Origin: Aureimonas sp. SK2
Lineage (GTDB): Bacteria > Pseudomonadota > Alphaproteobacteria > Rhizobiales > Rhizobiaceae
Direction: 5' to 3'
Length of the DNA stretch: 64,000 nucleotides
NCBI RefSeq assembly: GCF_029813115.1
Contig: NZ_JAPZDS010000007.1
Coordinates: 181,948 to 245,947 of the forward strand
Made by a program: the position numbers and the translations under genes. Below are positions 46,045 to 54,841 of this stretch, one piece after another. Under the pieces are notes generated by a model. It had not been told where the DNA came from and did no database searches. It saw only the letters and a list, made by a program, of their open reading frames with translations. The number at the start of each line of letters is the position of its first letter. Position 1 is the stretch's first letter.

Positions 46045-46209
46045 ATGACCCACGATCTGATCGACCCTGCCAAGCTGAAGCGCCAGAAGCGCCTGGAGGA
46101 GACGCTGCGGGAGAACCTGCGCCGCCGAAAGGAGCAGGCGCGCGGTCGGGCCGAGAGGGGGGACGCCGAAACCGGCGCCGAGGACACATCCAGCGAGGAG
46201 AAGGCCTGA
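46045..46209 (+). CDS. Small conserved charged protein, unknown
   Basis: A 54-residue hydrophilic protein, mostly one predicted helix (DPAKLKRQKRLEETLRENLR) rich in Lys, Arg and Glu, with an acidic tail. Similar tiny proteins are common in Hyphomicrobiales but have no function. ATG follows AGAGG, 8 bases after the epimerase stop. Confidence 0.7.
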   Translation: MTHDLIDPAKLKRQKRLEETLRENLRRRKEQARGRAERGDAETGAEDTSSEEKA

Positions 46210-46257
46210 ACCGGCGGCTTGGACATTCTGTCCGGGTGGACTTCGCGAGGGCGCGAT

Positions 46258-46274
46258 CTTAGAACGCCTCTCAT
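46258..46274 (+). promoter_or_regulatory. ICE-box-like half site upstream of hemA
   Basis: CTTAGAA (46258-46264) matches six of seven bases of the left arm of the Irr-binding ICE box (TTTAGAA-N3-TTCTAAA); the right arm CTCTCAT matches four of seven. Irr controls haem genes in rhizobia, so this is a weak candidate 14 bases before the hemA start. Confidence 0.25.
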
Positions 46275-46287
46275 CAAGGAGTTCCGG

Positions 46288-47568
46288 ATGATCGACTACC
46301 ACTCGCATTTCGCATCCGCGATCGAGGCTCTCCACGCAGAACGCCGCTACCGTGTCTTCGCCGACCTGGAGCGTATCGCAGGCCGTTTCCCCGCCGCCGT
46401 CTGGCGCCATGAGGGGCAGGCCCGCGAGATCACCGTCTGGTGCTCGAACGACTATCTCGGCATGGGCCAGCACGCGGCCGTTGTGGGCGCGATGACGGAT
46501 GCCGTCGCCTGCATGGGCTCGGGCGCCGGCGGCACGCGCAACATTTCCGGCACCAGCCACCCGCTGGTGGAGCTTGAAGCCGAACTCGCCGATCTCCATG
46601 GCAAGGAGGCGGCGCTGGTCTTCACCTCCGGCTTCGTGTCCAACGACGCCTCGATCTCGACCATCGCCAAACTCCTGCCGGACTGCCTGATCCTGTCGGA
46701 CGAACTCAACCACGCCTCGATGATCGAGGGCGTGCGCCGCTCCGGCTGCCGCAAGCAGGTGTTCCGCCACAACGACGTGGCTCACCTCGAAGAGCTGCTG
46801 AAGGCCGCCGATCCCGAGCGCCCGAAGCTGATCGTCTTCGAGAGCGTCTACTCGATGGACGGCGACGTGGCACCCATCGCGGCGATCTGTGACCTCGCCG
46901 ACCAGTACAACGCCATGACCTATATCGACGAGGTCCATGCGGTCGGCATGTACGGCCCGCGCGGCGGCGGCATCACCGACCGCGAGGGCGTGGCGCACCG
47001 TCTCGACGTGATCGAGGGAACGCTCGCCAAGGCCTTCGGCGTGCTGGGCGGCTACATCGCCGGCAGCCGCGCGCTGGTGGACGCCGTGCGCTCCTATGCG
47101 CCGGGCTTCATCTTCACCACCGCCCTGCCCCCGGCGCTCGCCGCCGCGGCCGCCGCCTCCATCCGCCACCTCAAGCAGTCGGGCGTCGAGCGCGCCGGCC
47201 AACAGCGGCAGGTGGCGGCGGTGAAGGGCGCGCTGACGGGCGCCGACCTGCCGGTCATGTCGTCGGACACGCATATCGTGCCGCTTCTGGTGGGCGATCC
47301 GGACCTCTGCAAGCAGGCGAGCGACCGGCTTCTCGACCGCCACGGCATCTATATTCAGCCGATCAACTACCCGACCGTGCCGCGTGGCACCGAGCGGCTG
47401 CGCATCACGCCGACCCCGCTGCACGACGACGCGCTGGTGGCAGCCTTGCGCGACGCGCTGGTCGAGACCTGGACGGCGCTGGGCATTCCCTTCGCCTCCC
47501 AGCGCCCGGCCGAGACCGAGCGCGCCGAAGCGGCACCCGCGCTGGTGCTGGCCAAGGCCGGCGGCTGA
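46288..47568 (+). CDS. hemA: 5-aminolevulinate synthase
   Basis: A 426-residue PLP enzyme joining glycine and succinyl-CoA to make 5-aminolevulinate, the first step of haem synthesis in alphaproteobacteria (Shemin route). Landmarks: [31 protein letters not shown] (in part), [38 protein letters not shown] and the cofactor lysine in [19 protein letters not shown] sits before ATG 46288. It is a single gene with a terminator hairpin after it. Confidence 0.96.
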   Translation: MIDYHSHFASAIEALHAERRYRVFADLERIAGRFPAAVWRHEGQAREITVWCSNDYLGMGQHAAVVGAMTDAVACMGSGAGGTRNISGTSHPLVELEAELADLHGKEAALVFTSGFVSNDASISTIAKLLPDCLILSDELNHASMIEGVRRSGCRKQVFRHNDVAHLEELLKAADPERPKLIVFESVYSMDGDVAPIAAICDLADQYNAMTYIDEVHAVGMYGPRGGGITDREGVAHRLDVIEGTLAKAFGVLGGYIAGSRALVDAVRSYAPGFIFTTALPPALAAAAAASIRHLKQSGVERAGQQRQVAAVKGALTGADLPVMSSDTHIVPLLVGDPDLCKQASDRLLDRHGIYIQPINYPTVPRGTERLRITPTPLHDDALVAALRDALVETWTALGIPFASQRPAETERAEAAPALVLAKAGG

Positions 47569-47580
47569 TCCGATCCGACG

Positions 47581-47606
47581 AACGCCCGCGACGAGCGGGC
47601 GTTTTC
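47581..47606. terminator. Terminator after hemA
   Basis: AACGCCCGC (47581-47589) pairs with GCGGGCGTT (47595-47603) around a 5-base loop, followed by TTT. It lies 12 bases after the hemA stop and just beyond the stop of the opposing AbrB gene, so it may act both ways. Confidence 0.8.
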
Positions 47607-47609
47607 GCA

Positions 47610-48722
47610 TCAGGGCTCGCGCGTCGGATCGTCTTCCGTGTCGCGCGCAGAAGCGGCGGGGGCGGCTTCCTTGCGCACGACGCTCCCTTCCGAGCGCGTC
47701 CGCGGCAGGCGGCGGGCGAGGATCGGAACGATCAGCGCGAGGCCCACGAAGCGCACGACATGGTGCGCGGCGACATAGGCCGGGTCGAGATTGAACTGGA
47801 AGGCCAGCACCGTCAGCGCCTCCAGTGCACCCGGCGCATAGGCCAGCGCGATCTTGCCGAAGGCGATGCCGAGCAGCGCGAAAGCCACCAGCCCGGCGAG
47901 CCCCGACAGACCGAGCCCGATGGCGAAGGCACCGAGCGAAGCCGTCAGAAGTTCGGCCATGGCGCTCCGGTGTTCGGGGCGAAGCCGTGCGCCGATGGAG
48001 CAGCCGAGCACGACCAGCGCGGGAATGGCGATCCAGTTGGGCACGGCGACCGGCGCGATTTCCGTGCCGTGCAGAAAGGCGCTGGCGAACAGCGCGCCGA
48101 GGATCAGCCCCCCCGGCAGGCGGCTGCGTACCCCGATCCAGGCGCAGAGAGCGCAGAGCCCGGCGAGGATCGCATATTGCAGCGGCGTGCCGATGACGCC
48201 GCCGCGCAAGGAGCCCTCGATGGCATTGGCGCCTTCAAGCCAGGCGAGAAGCGGGGTCAGCGCGCCGATCAGGAGGAGGAGGCGGGTCGACTGGACGACG
48301 ACGATGCGCGTCATGTCCGCCCGCGTCTCGGAGGCGGCCGCAAGCACGAAGGACATGGCGCCGGGCAGCGAGGCGAAGAGAGCGGTTTCCCGGTCCCAGC
48401 CGAAGACTCGCTCCAGAAAGACCTTGGTCGCCACAACGATCAGTGCGACCCCGACCATCTGGATGGCGAAGGACAAGGGCCAGAGCGCCAACTGGTTGAC
48501 GACTTCCGGCGTGACGCCCGACCCCGCCTGGATGCCGAGCACGAAGAAGGTCGCGTCCCGCAGCCGGTCGGGCACCCGCAGCGTGAGTCCGGACAGGGTG
48601 GCGACCACGACGGCCATCGTCGCGCCGAGGAGCCAGGCGACCGGCAGGCCGGCGAAGGCCGCGACGCTGCCGCCGAGCGCCCCGATGGCGATCGTCAGTC
48701 CCGCCTGGGCGTAGCGGTTCAA
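47610..48722 (-). CDS. AbrB-family membrane protein (TIGR03082 type)
   Basis: A 370-residue integral membrane protein with about ten helices in two similar halves, each with a GxxxAWLLGATMA- or SRLPGGLILGALF-type turn. It belongs to the AbrB/AmoA-labelled permease family, often misnamed ammonia monooxygenase; transport substrate unknown. The start is TTG 48722, which overlaps the aminotransferase stop (TTGA); no other start fits and the preceding GGGCGG may serve as ribosome site. The last 40 residues are hydrophilic. Confidence 0.85.
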   Translation of the reverse strand: MNRYAQAGLTIAIGALGGSVAAFAGLPVAWLLGATMAVVVATLSGLTLRVPDRLRDATFFVLGIQAGSGVTPEVVNQLALWPLSFAIQMVGVALIVVATKVFLERVFGWDRETALFASLPGAMSFVLAAASETRADMTRIVVVQSTRLLLLIGALTPLLAWLEGANAIEGSLRGGVIGTPLQYAILAGLCALCAWIGVRSRLPGGLILGALFASAFLHGTEIAPVAVPNWIAIPALVVLGCSIGARLRPEHRSAMAELLTASLGAFAIGLGLSGLAGLVAFALLGIAFGKIALAYAPGALEALTVLAFQFNLDPAYVAAHHVVRFVGLALIVPILARRLPRTRSEGSVVRKEAAPAASARDTEDDPTREP

Positions 48723-49888
48723 GGCTGCCGCCCAATCCAATCCACAAGCCGGGCGGCTGACTCCTCGACCTGGTCGAGCCGCCGGTGGAAGCAGGCGCGC
48801 AGATGGCCCTGAGTATTTGGCGCGAAGGCGGCGCCGGGCGCGAGGCCGACCCCCACCTCGTCGGCGATGCTGAGCGCCGCCCGCATGCCGTCGGTGATGC
48901 CGTCGATCGCGAAGAAAGCGTAGAACGCGCCGTCCGGCGGGGCGATCGAGACGCGGTTGGTAGCAGCCAGCGCGCCGGTGAAGATGCGGCGCGCCTCGGC
49001 CGCGCGGGCGACCTGGGTTTCGATGAAAGCTTCGCCCCCTTCGATCGCCGCTACGGCGCCGCGCTGCATGAAGGTGGCGACGCCCGAGTTGGAATATTGC
49101 ACGAGGTTCTCGATCAACTGCCCCAGTTCGGGCGGCGCCTCGATCCAGCCGACGCGCCAGCCGGTCATCGCCCAGTTCTTGGAGAAGGAGTTGACGAAGA
49201 CCAGCGCGTCGCCGTCCGCCATCGCGTCGTGGAACGAGGGTGCCCGGTCGCCGGCGTAGAAGAAGCGGCTGTAGATCTCGTCCGCCACGACGAAGACCCC
49301 GGCCTCGCGCGTGATCGACAGGATGTCGCGGATGGTTTGCGCGTCGGCCGTCCAGCCGGTCGGGTTGTTGGGCGTGTTGACGAAGACGGCGCGCGTGCGC
49401 GGCGTGATCGCATCGCGCAGGCGGTCGAGGTCGAGGCGCCATTGCGAGCCCGTCCAGTCGAGCGGCACTTCGACGGGTTTCGCGCCGCTGACGCCGGCCG
49501 CGGCGGCGAAGTTCGGCCAGAGCGGCGAGACGAAGACCACCTCGTCGCCCTCGCCTGCCAGCGCGGTCAGCACGAGCTGGATGGCATGCATGCCCGATCC
49601 GGTGACGAAGATGCGCTCGGGCGAGGTCGGGCGACCGTAGAGGCGCTGGGTGTAGCCGGCGATCGCCTGCCGCAGTTCGGGGATGCCGCGCTGCCAGGTA
49701 TAGAAGGTCTCACCTTCCTGGAGGGATCGGGCGGCGGCGTCGGCGATGAAGGCGGGCGTCGCGAGGTCTCCCTCGCCGGCCCAGAGCGGGATCAGGCCGT
49801 CGCGTCCGCGCGCATGGTTGATGACGGCGACGATGCCACTCTCGGGAGCGGCGAGAGCGGCCGGACGCAGACGTTGCAGAAGGCTCAT
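48719..49888 (-). CDS. PLP-dependent aminotransferase, class I/II
   Basis: A 389-residue fold type I aminotransferase. It has IPLWAGEGDLATPAFI near the N-terminus, YTWQRGIPELRQAIA, VTGSGMHAIQ, NTPNNPTGW, DEIYSRFFY and the PLP lysine in NSFSKNWAMTGWRVGW, with the substrate carboxylate arginine region near RACFHRR. It resembles alphaproteobacterial aspartate/aromatic aminotransferases. I started at ATG 49888; the frame could begin at GTG 49906, but that lies inside a strong nested hairpin. Coupled by overlap to the AbrB gene. Confidence 0.88.
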   Translation of the reverse strand: MSLLQRLRPAALAAPESGIVAVINHARGRDGLIPLWAGEGDLATPAFIADAAARSLQEGETFYTWQRGIPELRQAIAGYTQRLYGRPTSPERIFVTGSGMHAIQLVLTALAGEGDEVVFVSPLWPNFAAAAGVSGAKPVEVPLDWTGSQWRLDLDRLRDAITPRTRAVFVNTPNNPTGWTADAQTIRDILSITREAGVFVVADEIYSRFFYAGDRAPSFHDAMADGDALVFVNSFSKNWAMTGWRVGWIEAPPELGQLIENLVQYSNSGVATFMQRGAVAAIEGGEAFIETQVARAAEARRIFTGALAATNRVSIAPPDGAFYAFFAIDGITDGMRAALSIADEVGVGLAPGAAFAPNTQGHLRACFHRRLDQVEESAARLVDWIGRQP

Positions 49889-49894
49889 GAGGGC

Positions 49895-49949
49895 AGTCCC
49901 GGACACAAGTTCGGACCGCCGACGGTTCGCGGTCCGCTGCGCCGGGACT
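49895..49949 (-). other. Nested two-tier stem-loop before the aminotransferase start
   Basis: Outer stem AGTCCCGG (49895-49902) with 49942-49949; inner stem CGGACCGC (49912-49919) with 49929-49936. The structure ends six bases before ATG 49888 on the minus strand and lies between the end of mscL and this gene, so it could be a leader element, or the mscL terminator without a T-run. Confidence 0.5.
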
Positions 49950-49996
49950 CGGTCTTTCCGCCCCGTTCGTCAAGCCCGGAGGATGGCAAGGCTCGC

Positions 49997-50455
49997 TTAA
50001 AAGTCGCCGCCCGGCACCTGGCCCGGCCGCACGCTTGGGCGTCCGCTGGCGAGGAGGTCGCGGATCTCCTCGAGAAGCTTCTCCTCGCGCGGAACCTCCT
50101 TGGCCTCGGGCGGCTTCGCCTCCTCCTTGCGCTTCAGGCGGTTCATGAACTTGACCACCATGAAGAGCACGAAGGCGACGATCACGAAGTTGATCGCAAG
50201 CGTGATGAAGTTGCCGTAGGCGATGACCGCACCCTGCTCGCGCGCCTGGGCGAGGCTGGTCGCGGTCACGTTGGAACTCAGAGCGATGAATTGGTTGGAG
50301 AAGTCGACGCCGCCCGTGATGAGGCCGACGATCGGCATGATGATGTCGGCCACGATGGAGTTGACGAGGCCGGAAAAGGCAGCGCCGATGATGATGCCGA
50401 TCGCCAGATCGACCATGTTGCCCTTGAGGGCGAACTCCCGGAATTCCTTCAGCAT
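49997..50455 (-). CDS. mscL: Large-conductance mechanosensitive channel
   Basis: A 152-residue channel with two transmembrane helices. The N-terminal [20 protein letters not shown] is the MscL pore-lining signature; the second helix is [21 protein letters not shown], followed by a charged C-terminal bundle ([14 protein letters not shown]). It opens under membrane tension to release solutes on osmotic downshock. ATG 50455 follows AAGG and fits the family start exactly. Confidence 0.95.
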   Translation of the reverse strand: MLKEFREFALKGNMVDLAIGIIIGAAFSGLVNSIVADIIMPIVGLITGGVDFSNQFIALSSNVTATSLAQAREQGAVIAYGNFITLAINFVIVAFVLFMVVKFMNRLKRKEEAKPPEAKEVPREEKLLEEIRDLLASGRPSVRPGQVPGGDF

Positions 50456-50543
50456 GGCTCGACCTTCTCCCGACAGACTCACGGTGCCGTGAGTGGAGGG
50501 TATCGTAGGGTTCCGGGAAAGCAACCTTCGCGCGAGTGGCGGC

Positions 50544-50981
50544 TCAGCCGCGCGCCGTACCGAGGAAGTGAAGGACGATCTCGCGCCGGTGCGGGCGCGC
50601 GCGGTGCTCGAAGAGGTAGAGGCCCTGCCAGGTGCCGAGCACCATACGCCCGCCCTCCACGGGAACGGACAGGCTGGTGTCGGTCAGCGCGGTCTTGATG
50701 TGGGCCGGCATGTCGTCCGGCCCCTCGATCGTGTGGACATAGGGCGCATCCTCCGGAGCCAACCGGTCGAAGGCCGACAGGAGGTCGGTGCGCACGTCGG
50801 GATCGGCGTTCTCCTGAATGGTGAGAGAGGCCGACGTGTGGCGGATGAAGACGGTCAGGAGCCCGTCGCCCGCGCCCTCCGCCGCAAGGACGGCCGCGAT
50901 CTCGCGCGAGATGTCGGTGAGCCCCTGCCCGCGCGTCTGGACGGTCAGGCGGTGGAGAAACTGCTGGGTGACGGATTGCAT
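50544..50981 (-). CDS. YjbQ / UPF0047 family protein
   Basis: A 145-residue protein of the YjbQ family. It contains [15 protein letters not shown], the core [20 protein letters not shown], the [17 protein letters not shown] stretch and the end [20 protein letters not shown], with histidines that line a metal pocket. Some relatives show weak thiamine phosphate synthase activity but the true role is unsettled. GGAGGG precedes the start. 89 bases upstream (in gene order) of mscL on the same strand. Confidence 0.92.
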   Translation of the reverse strand: MQSVTQQFLHRLTVQTRGQGLTDISREIAAVLAAEGAGDGLLTVFIRHTSASLTIQENADPDVRTDLLSAFDRLAPEDAPYVHTIEGPDDMPAHIKTALTDTSLSVPVEGGRMVLGTWQGLYLFEHRARPHRREIVLHFLGTARG

Positions 50982-51047
50982 GGTCGACTTTCCCTCCGGT
51001 CCTCATGCCATATGGCCGCATTGCAACGCGCGGCGAGAGACATTCTC

Positions 51048-52061
51048 ATGACCAGCGACATCGTGCTTCCCGCAGCCGCCTTCGCAGAGCGCGACGACGA
51101 ATTGCACGGGCTCAACGCGGAGATCGCCGCCTTTCAGGCAAGCCGGCCGAGCCCCTGGTCGTTTCCGGTGGACGTGGTGCGGACGGCCCGCCGCCAAGGC
51201 CTCGGAGTGTTTCCCGGACTGTCGCCCGATCCGGATGCCGTCGAAATCCGCCTTCCGTCCGGCAGCGGACACACCATCCCGATTCGCATCCTGCGCCCGT
51301 CTGATGGGCGTGCGCGCGGCACCTATCTGCATTTCCACGGCGGCGGCTGGGTGTTCGGGGAGGCGGTCGAGAACGACCCGCGCCTTCGGCGCCTCGCGGA
51401 CGCGACGGGGCTCTGCGTGGCCTCGGTGGACTACCGGCTCGCGCCGGAATACCCGTTCCCCGCGGGGCCGGACGACTGCGAGGCGGCTGCGCTGGCGCTG
51501 GCCGACGGGCGGCTCGCGGACCTGCCGGCCGGATTTCTCGCCATCGGCGGCGAGTCGGCGGGCGCGCACCTTTCCGCTCTCACGCTCCTTCGCCTGCGCG
51601 ACCGGCACGGTCTTGCGCCGTTCCAGGCCGCCAATCTCGTGGCCGGCTGCTTCGACCTGTCGCTGACGCCGAGCGTACGCCGCTTCGGGCCGGAGCGGTT
51701 GATCCTGAACACCGATGATGTCGGCGAGTTCGTGCGGCGGTTCCTCGCCGGGGGCGAAGACGCGCGAGACCCCGCGGTCTCGCCGCTTTATGCCGATCTC
51801 AAGGGCATGCCCCCGGCCCTCTTCAGCGTCGGCACGCGCGATCTTCTTCTCGACGACACGCTGTTCATGAGCGCGCGCTGGCTGGCGGCGGGCAACGAGG
51901 CGGAACTCGGCATCCAACCGGACGGGTGCCATGTCTACGAGACCTTCGCCAGCGATGCGGGAGGGCGCTCGGAGGCGCGCATGGCCGAGTTCCTGAACAG
52001 GCAGATCGAAGGGGTTGCGGCATCGGGTCCGACCTCAGCGCTGGAGGCGGGCGCCGATTGA
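51048..52061 (+). CDS. Alpha/beta hydrolase, hormone-sensitive lipase group
   Basis: A 337-residue esterase. It has the HGGGW oxyanion motif, the nucleophile serine in GGESAGAHL, an acid/His end (GTRDLLLDD and GCHVYETF), and the DYRLAPEYPFPAGPDD segment typical of the HSL family IV. No signal peptide. Divergent from yjbQ across about 66 bases. Substrate unknown; probably short acyl esters. Confidence 0.88.
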   Translation: MTSDIVLPAAAFAERDDELHGLNAEIAAFQASRPSPWSFPVDVVRTARRQGLGVFPGLSPDPDAVEIRLPSGSGHTIPIRILRPSDGRARGTYLHFHGGGWVFGEAVENDPRLRRLADATGLCVASVDYRLAPEYPFPAGPDDCEAAALALADGRLADLPAGFLAIGGESAGAHLSALTLLRLRDRHGLAPFQAANLVAGCFDLSLTPSVRRFGPERLILNTDDVGEFVRRFLAGGEDARDPAVSPLYADLKGMPPALFSVGTRDLLLDDTLFMSARWLAAGNEAELGIQPDGCHVYETFASDAGGRSEARMAEFLNRQIEGVAASGPTSALEAGAD

Positions 52062-52092
52062 CGGCGGGCAACGTGTCTGGCACGCGGATCGC

Positions 52093-52446
52093 ATGAAACA
52101 GAGCGCGCTCATCTTCAAGCTTTCACCCCGGTCGGAGTGGCTCGCAGCCGAGGCCGCCGGCCGCTTTTCCGGCGCGCCCGTCGACCTCGAGGACGGCTAC
52201 ATCCACTTCTCGACCGCCGAGCAGGTGCGCGAGACGGCGGCGAAGCATTTCGCGGGCGACGCCTCGCTGATCGTCGTCGCCGTCGACCCGGAGAAGCTGG
52301 GTCCGGCGCTGAAGTGGGAGCCTTCGCGCGGCGGCGCTCTGTTTCCCCATCTCTATGGCGAACTGTCGATGGACGCGGTGGTCTACGTCGCCGATGTGCC
52401 GCTCGGCCCGGACGGGGTGCACGTGTTTCCGGGCAGCGTCCGATGA
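52093..52446 (+). CDS. DUF952 domain protein
   Basis: A 117-residue protein of the DUF952 family: IFKLSPRSEWLAAEAAGRF, then LEDGYIHFSTAEQVRETA, and FPHLYGELSMDAVV. The HFS motif and the LY tail are the conserved marks. It is next to pyrD with ATGA overlap, an arrangement kept in many alphaproteobacteria, though no function is known. The ribosome site before ATG 52093 is weak. Confidence 0.87.
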   Translation: MKQSALIFKLSPRSEWLAAEAAGRFSGAPVDLEDGYIHFSTAEQVRETAAKHFAGDASLIVVAVDPEKLGPALKWEPSRGGALFPHLYGELSMDAVVYVADVPLGPDGVHVFPGSVR

Positions 52447-53561
52447 GCGGTCTCTACGGCCTCGCCCGGCCGCTCCTGTTCAAGCTCGACGCCGAGCGGG
52501 CGCACACGCTATCGGTCGAGGCGCTGAAGCGCGGGCTGGTGCCGCGGCGCAATCGGCCGATCGACCCCCGCCTGCGCACGGAGGTGGCGGGCCTCACCTT
52601 CCCCAACCCCCTCGGCTTGGCGGCAGGCTACGACAAGAACGCGGAGGTGCCGGACGCTGCGCTCCGGCTCGGCTTCGGCTTCGTCGAGATCGGCACGGTG
52701 ACCCCCCTTCCGCAGGAGGGCAACCCGAAACCCCGCGTCTTCCGCCTGCCCGAGGCTGGCGCTGTGATCAACCGGCTCGGCTTCAACAATCACGGCCACG
52801 CCGACGTAGCCGAGCGGCTTGAGGCGCGCTCGCGCAAGGCCGGGATCGTCGGCGTCAACATCGGCGCCAACAAGGACGCGGCCGACCGGATCGCCGACTA
52901 CGTCGCAGGGATCCACCGGTTCGAGGCGCTGTCGAGCTATCTGACCGTCAACATCTCGTCGCCCAATACGCCGGGCCTTCGCACACTGCAGCAAGGCTCC
53001 GACCTCGACCGGCTCCTAGAATTCGTGATGGCAGCGCGCGACGGCGCGGCGGCGATCGCGGCCACCAAGCGGCGCCCTGTGTTCCTGAAGGTCGCTCCCG
53101 ACCTCAACGAGGACGAGATCTGGGCGATCGCCGACACGGCCAAGCATCGCAAGGTCGAGGGGTTGATCGTCTCCAACACGACCCTGTCGCGCCACGGCGT
53201 CGAGGGCCGCGCGAACGGAAACGAGGCGGGCGGCCTGTCCGGGCGCCCCGTGTTCGACCGCTCGACCTACGTGCTCGCCATGTTCCGGCGCGCGATGGGG
53301 CCGAGCGTGCCGATCATCGGCGTCGGCGGCGTCGAGAACGCTTCGACCTTCCTGCGCAAGATGGAGGCCGGGGCCGACCTCGTGCAGCTCTACACCGCCC
53401 TCGTCTACGGCGGGCCGGACCTGCCGATCCGCATCCTGAAGGACCTTTCGCGCCATCTCGACCGGACCGGCATCGACACGATCGCGAGCATCCGCGACAG
53501 CCGGGTGGACGAGATCCTCGCCGGTCCGCCGCCGCTCGGCTGGGAAGTCCCGCGGCCGTGA
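52443..53561 (+). CDS. pyrD: Dihydroorotate dehydrogenase (quinone)
   Basis: A 372-residue class 2 enzyme that oxidises dihydroorotate to orotate in pyrimidine synthesis, passing electrons to quinone at the inner membrane. It has the N-terminal membrane-associating helices (LYGLARPLLFKLDAERAHTL), AAGYDKNAEV, NRLGFNNHG, the catalytic-serine loop NISSPNTPGLR, IVSNTTLSR and GVGGVENASTF (FMN phosphate). Its start overlaps the DUF952 stop. Confidence 0.96.
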   Translation: MSGLYGLARPLLFKLDAERAHTLSVEALKRGLVPRRNRPIDPRLRTEVAGLTFPNPLGLAAGYDKNAEVPDAALRLGFGFVEIGTVTPLPQEGNPKPRVFRLPEAGAVINRLGFNNHGHADVAERLEARSRKAGIVGVNIGANKDAADRIADYVAGIHRFEALSSYLTVNISSPNTPGLRTLQQGSDLDRLLEFVMAARDGAAAIAATKRRPVFLKVAPDLNEDEIWAIADTAKHRKVEGLIVSNTTLSRHGVEGRANGNEAGGLSGRPVFDRSTYVLAMFRRAMGPSVPIIGVGGVENASTFLRKMEAGADLVQLYTALVYGGPDLPIRILKDLSRHLDRTGIDTIASIRDSRVDEILAGPPPLGWEVPRP

Positions 53562-53575
53562 GGGCCTGAAGTCCG

Positions 53576-54475
53576 TTGCCGCTGGCGATCGTCCACCATC
53601 CGGCCTTCGACGCGCGGTTCGACGAGGCGCATCGCTTCCCGATGTCGAAGTTCACGCGGCTGGCCGCCATCCTGGTGGAGGACGGACTGGTGCCGAACGG
53701 CTTCTTCCAGCCGATAGCGGCGCCCGAAAGCTGGCTGGAGCTGGCGCACGATGCGTCCTATGTCGATGCCGTCGTGACCCAGCGTGTGGACAAGGCGACG
53801 GAGAAAGCGATCGGCTTCGCCGTGGACGAACGGGTCGCACGCCGCTCGCGCTGCGCGACCGGCGGCACGGTGCTGGCGGCCCGGCTCGCGCTGGAACTCG
53901 GGCTCGCCTGCAACACGGCCGGTGGCAGCCACCACGCCGCGCGTGAGGGCGGCGCGGGCTTTTCCGTTTTCAACGACGTGGCCGTCGCGGCCTCCGTGCT
54001 GATCTCGGACGGCGAGGTCGGGCGCGTTCTCGTGTTCGACTGCGACGTCCACCAAGGCGATGGCACGGCGCGCATCTTCGCCAACGATCATGCCGTCTTC
54101 ACGCTGTCGATCCACGGCGAGCGCAACTACCCCCACCCCAAGGCCGTTTCGGACCTCGACCTCGGCCTGCCCGACGGGACGGGCGACGAGGCCTATCTCA
54201 CCGTTCTTCCAGACCTCTTGGAGACGGCCTTCGCACGGGCGCGGCCGGACATCGTCTTCTACAATGCCGGCGTGGACCCACACGCGGAGGATCGGCTCGG
54301 CCGGCTGTCGCTGACCGACGCTGGGCTCGCGGAGCGCGACCGGCGCGTGATCGGCTTCTTCCGCGAGCGGAACGTGCCCGTGGCCGGCGTCATCGGCGGC
54401 GGCTACTCGCGCGACATCGAAGCGCTGTCGCGCCGCCACACGATCCTGCACCGTGTGGCGAGCGAGTTCGTCTGA
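53576..54475 (+). CDS. Histone deacetylase-family protein (AcuC-like)
   Basis: A 299-residue zinc amidohydrolase of the arginase/deacetylase fold. Key parts: GGSHHAAREGGAGFSVFND (catalytic histidine pair), FDCDVHQGDGTARIF (zinc ligands) and YNAGVDPHAEDRLGRLSLT. Bacterial members deacetylate proteins such as acetyl-CoA synthetase, or acetylpolyamines. The start is TTG 53576, 14 bases after pyrD; no ATG lies near the family N-terminus (PLAIVHHPAFDA). Confidence 0.88.
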   Translation: MPLAIVHHPAFDARFDEAHRFPMSKFTRLAAILVEDGLVPNGFFQPIAAPESWLELAHDASYVDAVVTQRVDKATEKAIGFAVDERVARRSRCATGGTVLAARLALELGLACNTAGGSHHAAREGGAGFSVFNDVAVAASVLISDGEVGRVLVFDCDVHQGDGTARIFANDHAVFTLSIHGERNYPHPKAVSDLDLGLPDGTGDEAYLTVLPDLLETAFARARPDIVFYNAGVDPHAEDRLGRLSLTDAGLAERDRRVIGFFRERNVPVAGVIGGGYSRDIEALSRRHTILHRVASEFV

Positions 54476-54478
54476 CGG

Positions 54479-54748
54479 CTATCCGCGCCCGGTCTTCAGC
54501 AGGCGCGAGACGAGGAAGATGGGCACAACGACGGCCGCGCCGAGGAGCACGTAGTCGATTACGCGGTTGAGCGATCCGAAGACGCTGACCCACATCCACT
54601 GGACGAAGTCCTTGGCCCATTCGACGAGTTCGTACGGGCGGATGTCGAACCACGACAGGAGGATGCCGACAAGCAGCGAGATCACCAGCAGCCGGACGAG
54701 GACCGCCAGCGGCGAGCCGCCCAGAAACGTCGAAACGCGATCGGCCAT
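54479..54748 (-). CDS. DUF6460-type small membrane protein
   Basis: An 89-residue protein with two hydrophobic segments (VLVRLLVISLLVGILLSWF and VIDYVLLGAAVVVPIFLVSRL). It matches the small membrane proteins called DUF6460 in Hyphomicrobiales. ATG 54748 has GGAGAAG upstream and is preferred over the longer frame from 54775. Function unknown. It converges with the deacetylase gene by three bases. Confidence 0.8.
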   Translation of the reverse strand: MADRVSTFLGGSPLAVLVRLLVISLLVGILLSWFDIRPYELVEWAKDFVQWMWVSVFGSLNRVIDYVLLGAAVVVPIFLVSRLLKTGRG

Positions 54749-54841
54749 GTCGGTCTTCTCCACCAGGGTTCGCATCCGAGGTAGAGGGCAGATTGTGGCG
54801 ATGCAAGCACCGGATCCGCCGCAGAGGTTAAGCGGCGCCGC

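Noticed and set aside
50506..50543. GGAAC box upstream of mscL as a stress promoter
   Set aside because: GGAAC is present on the minus strand, but nothing like CGTT occurs 16-17 bases downstream.
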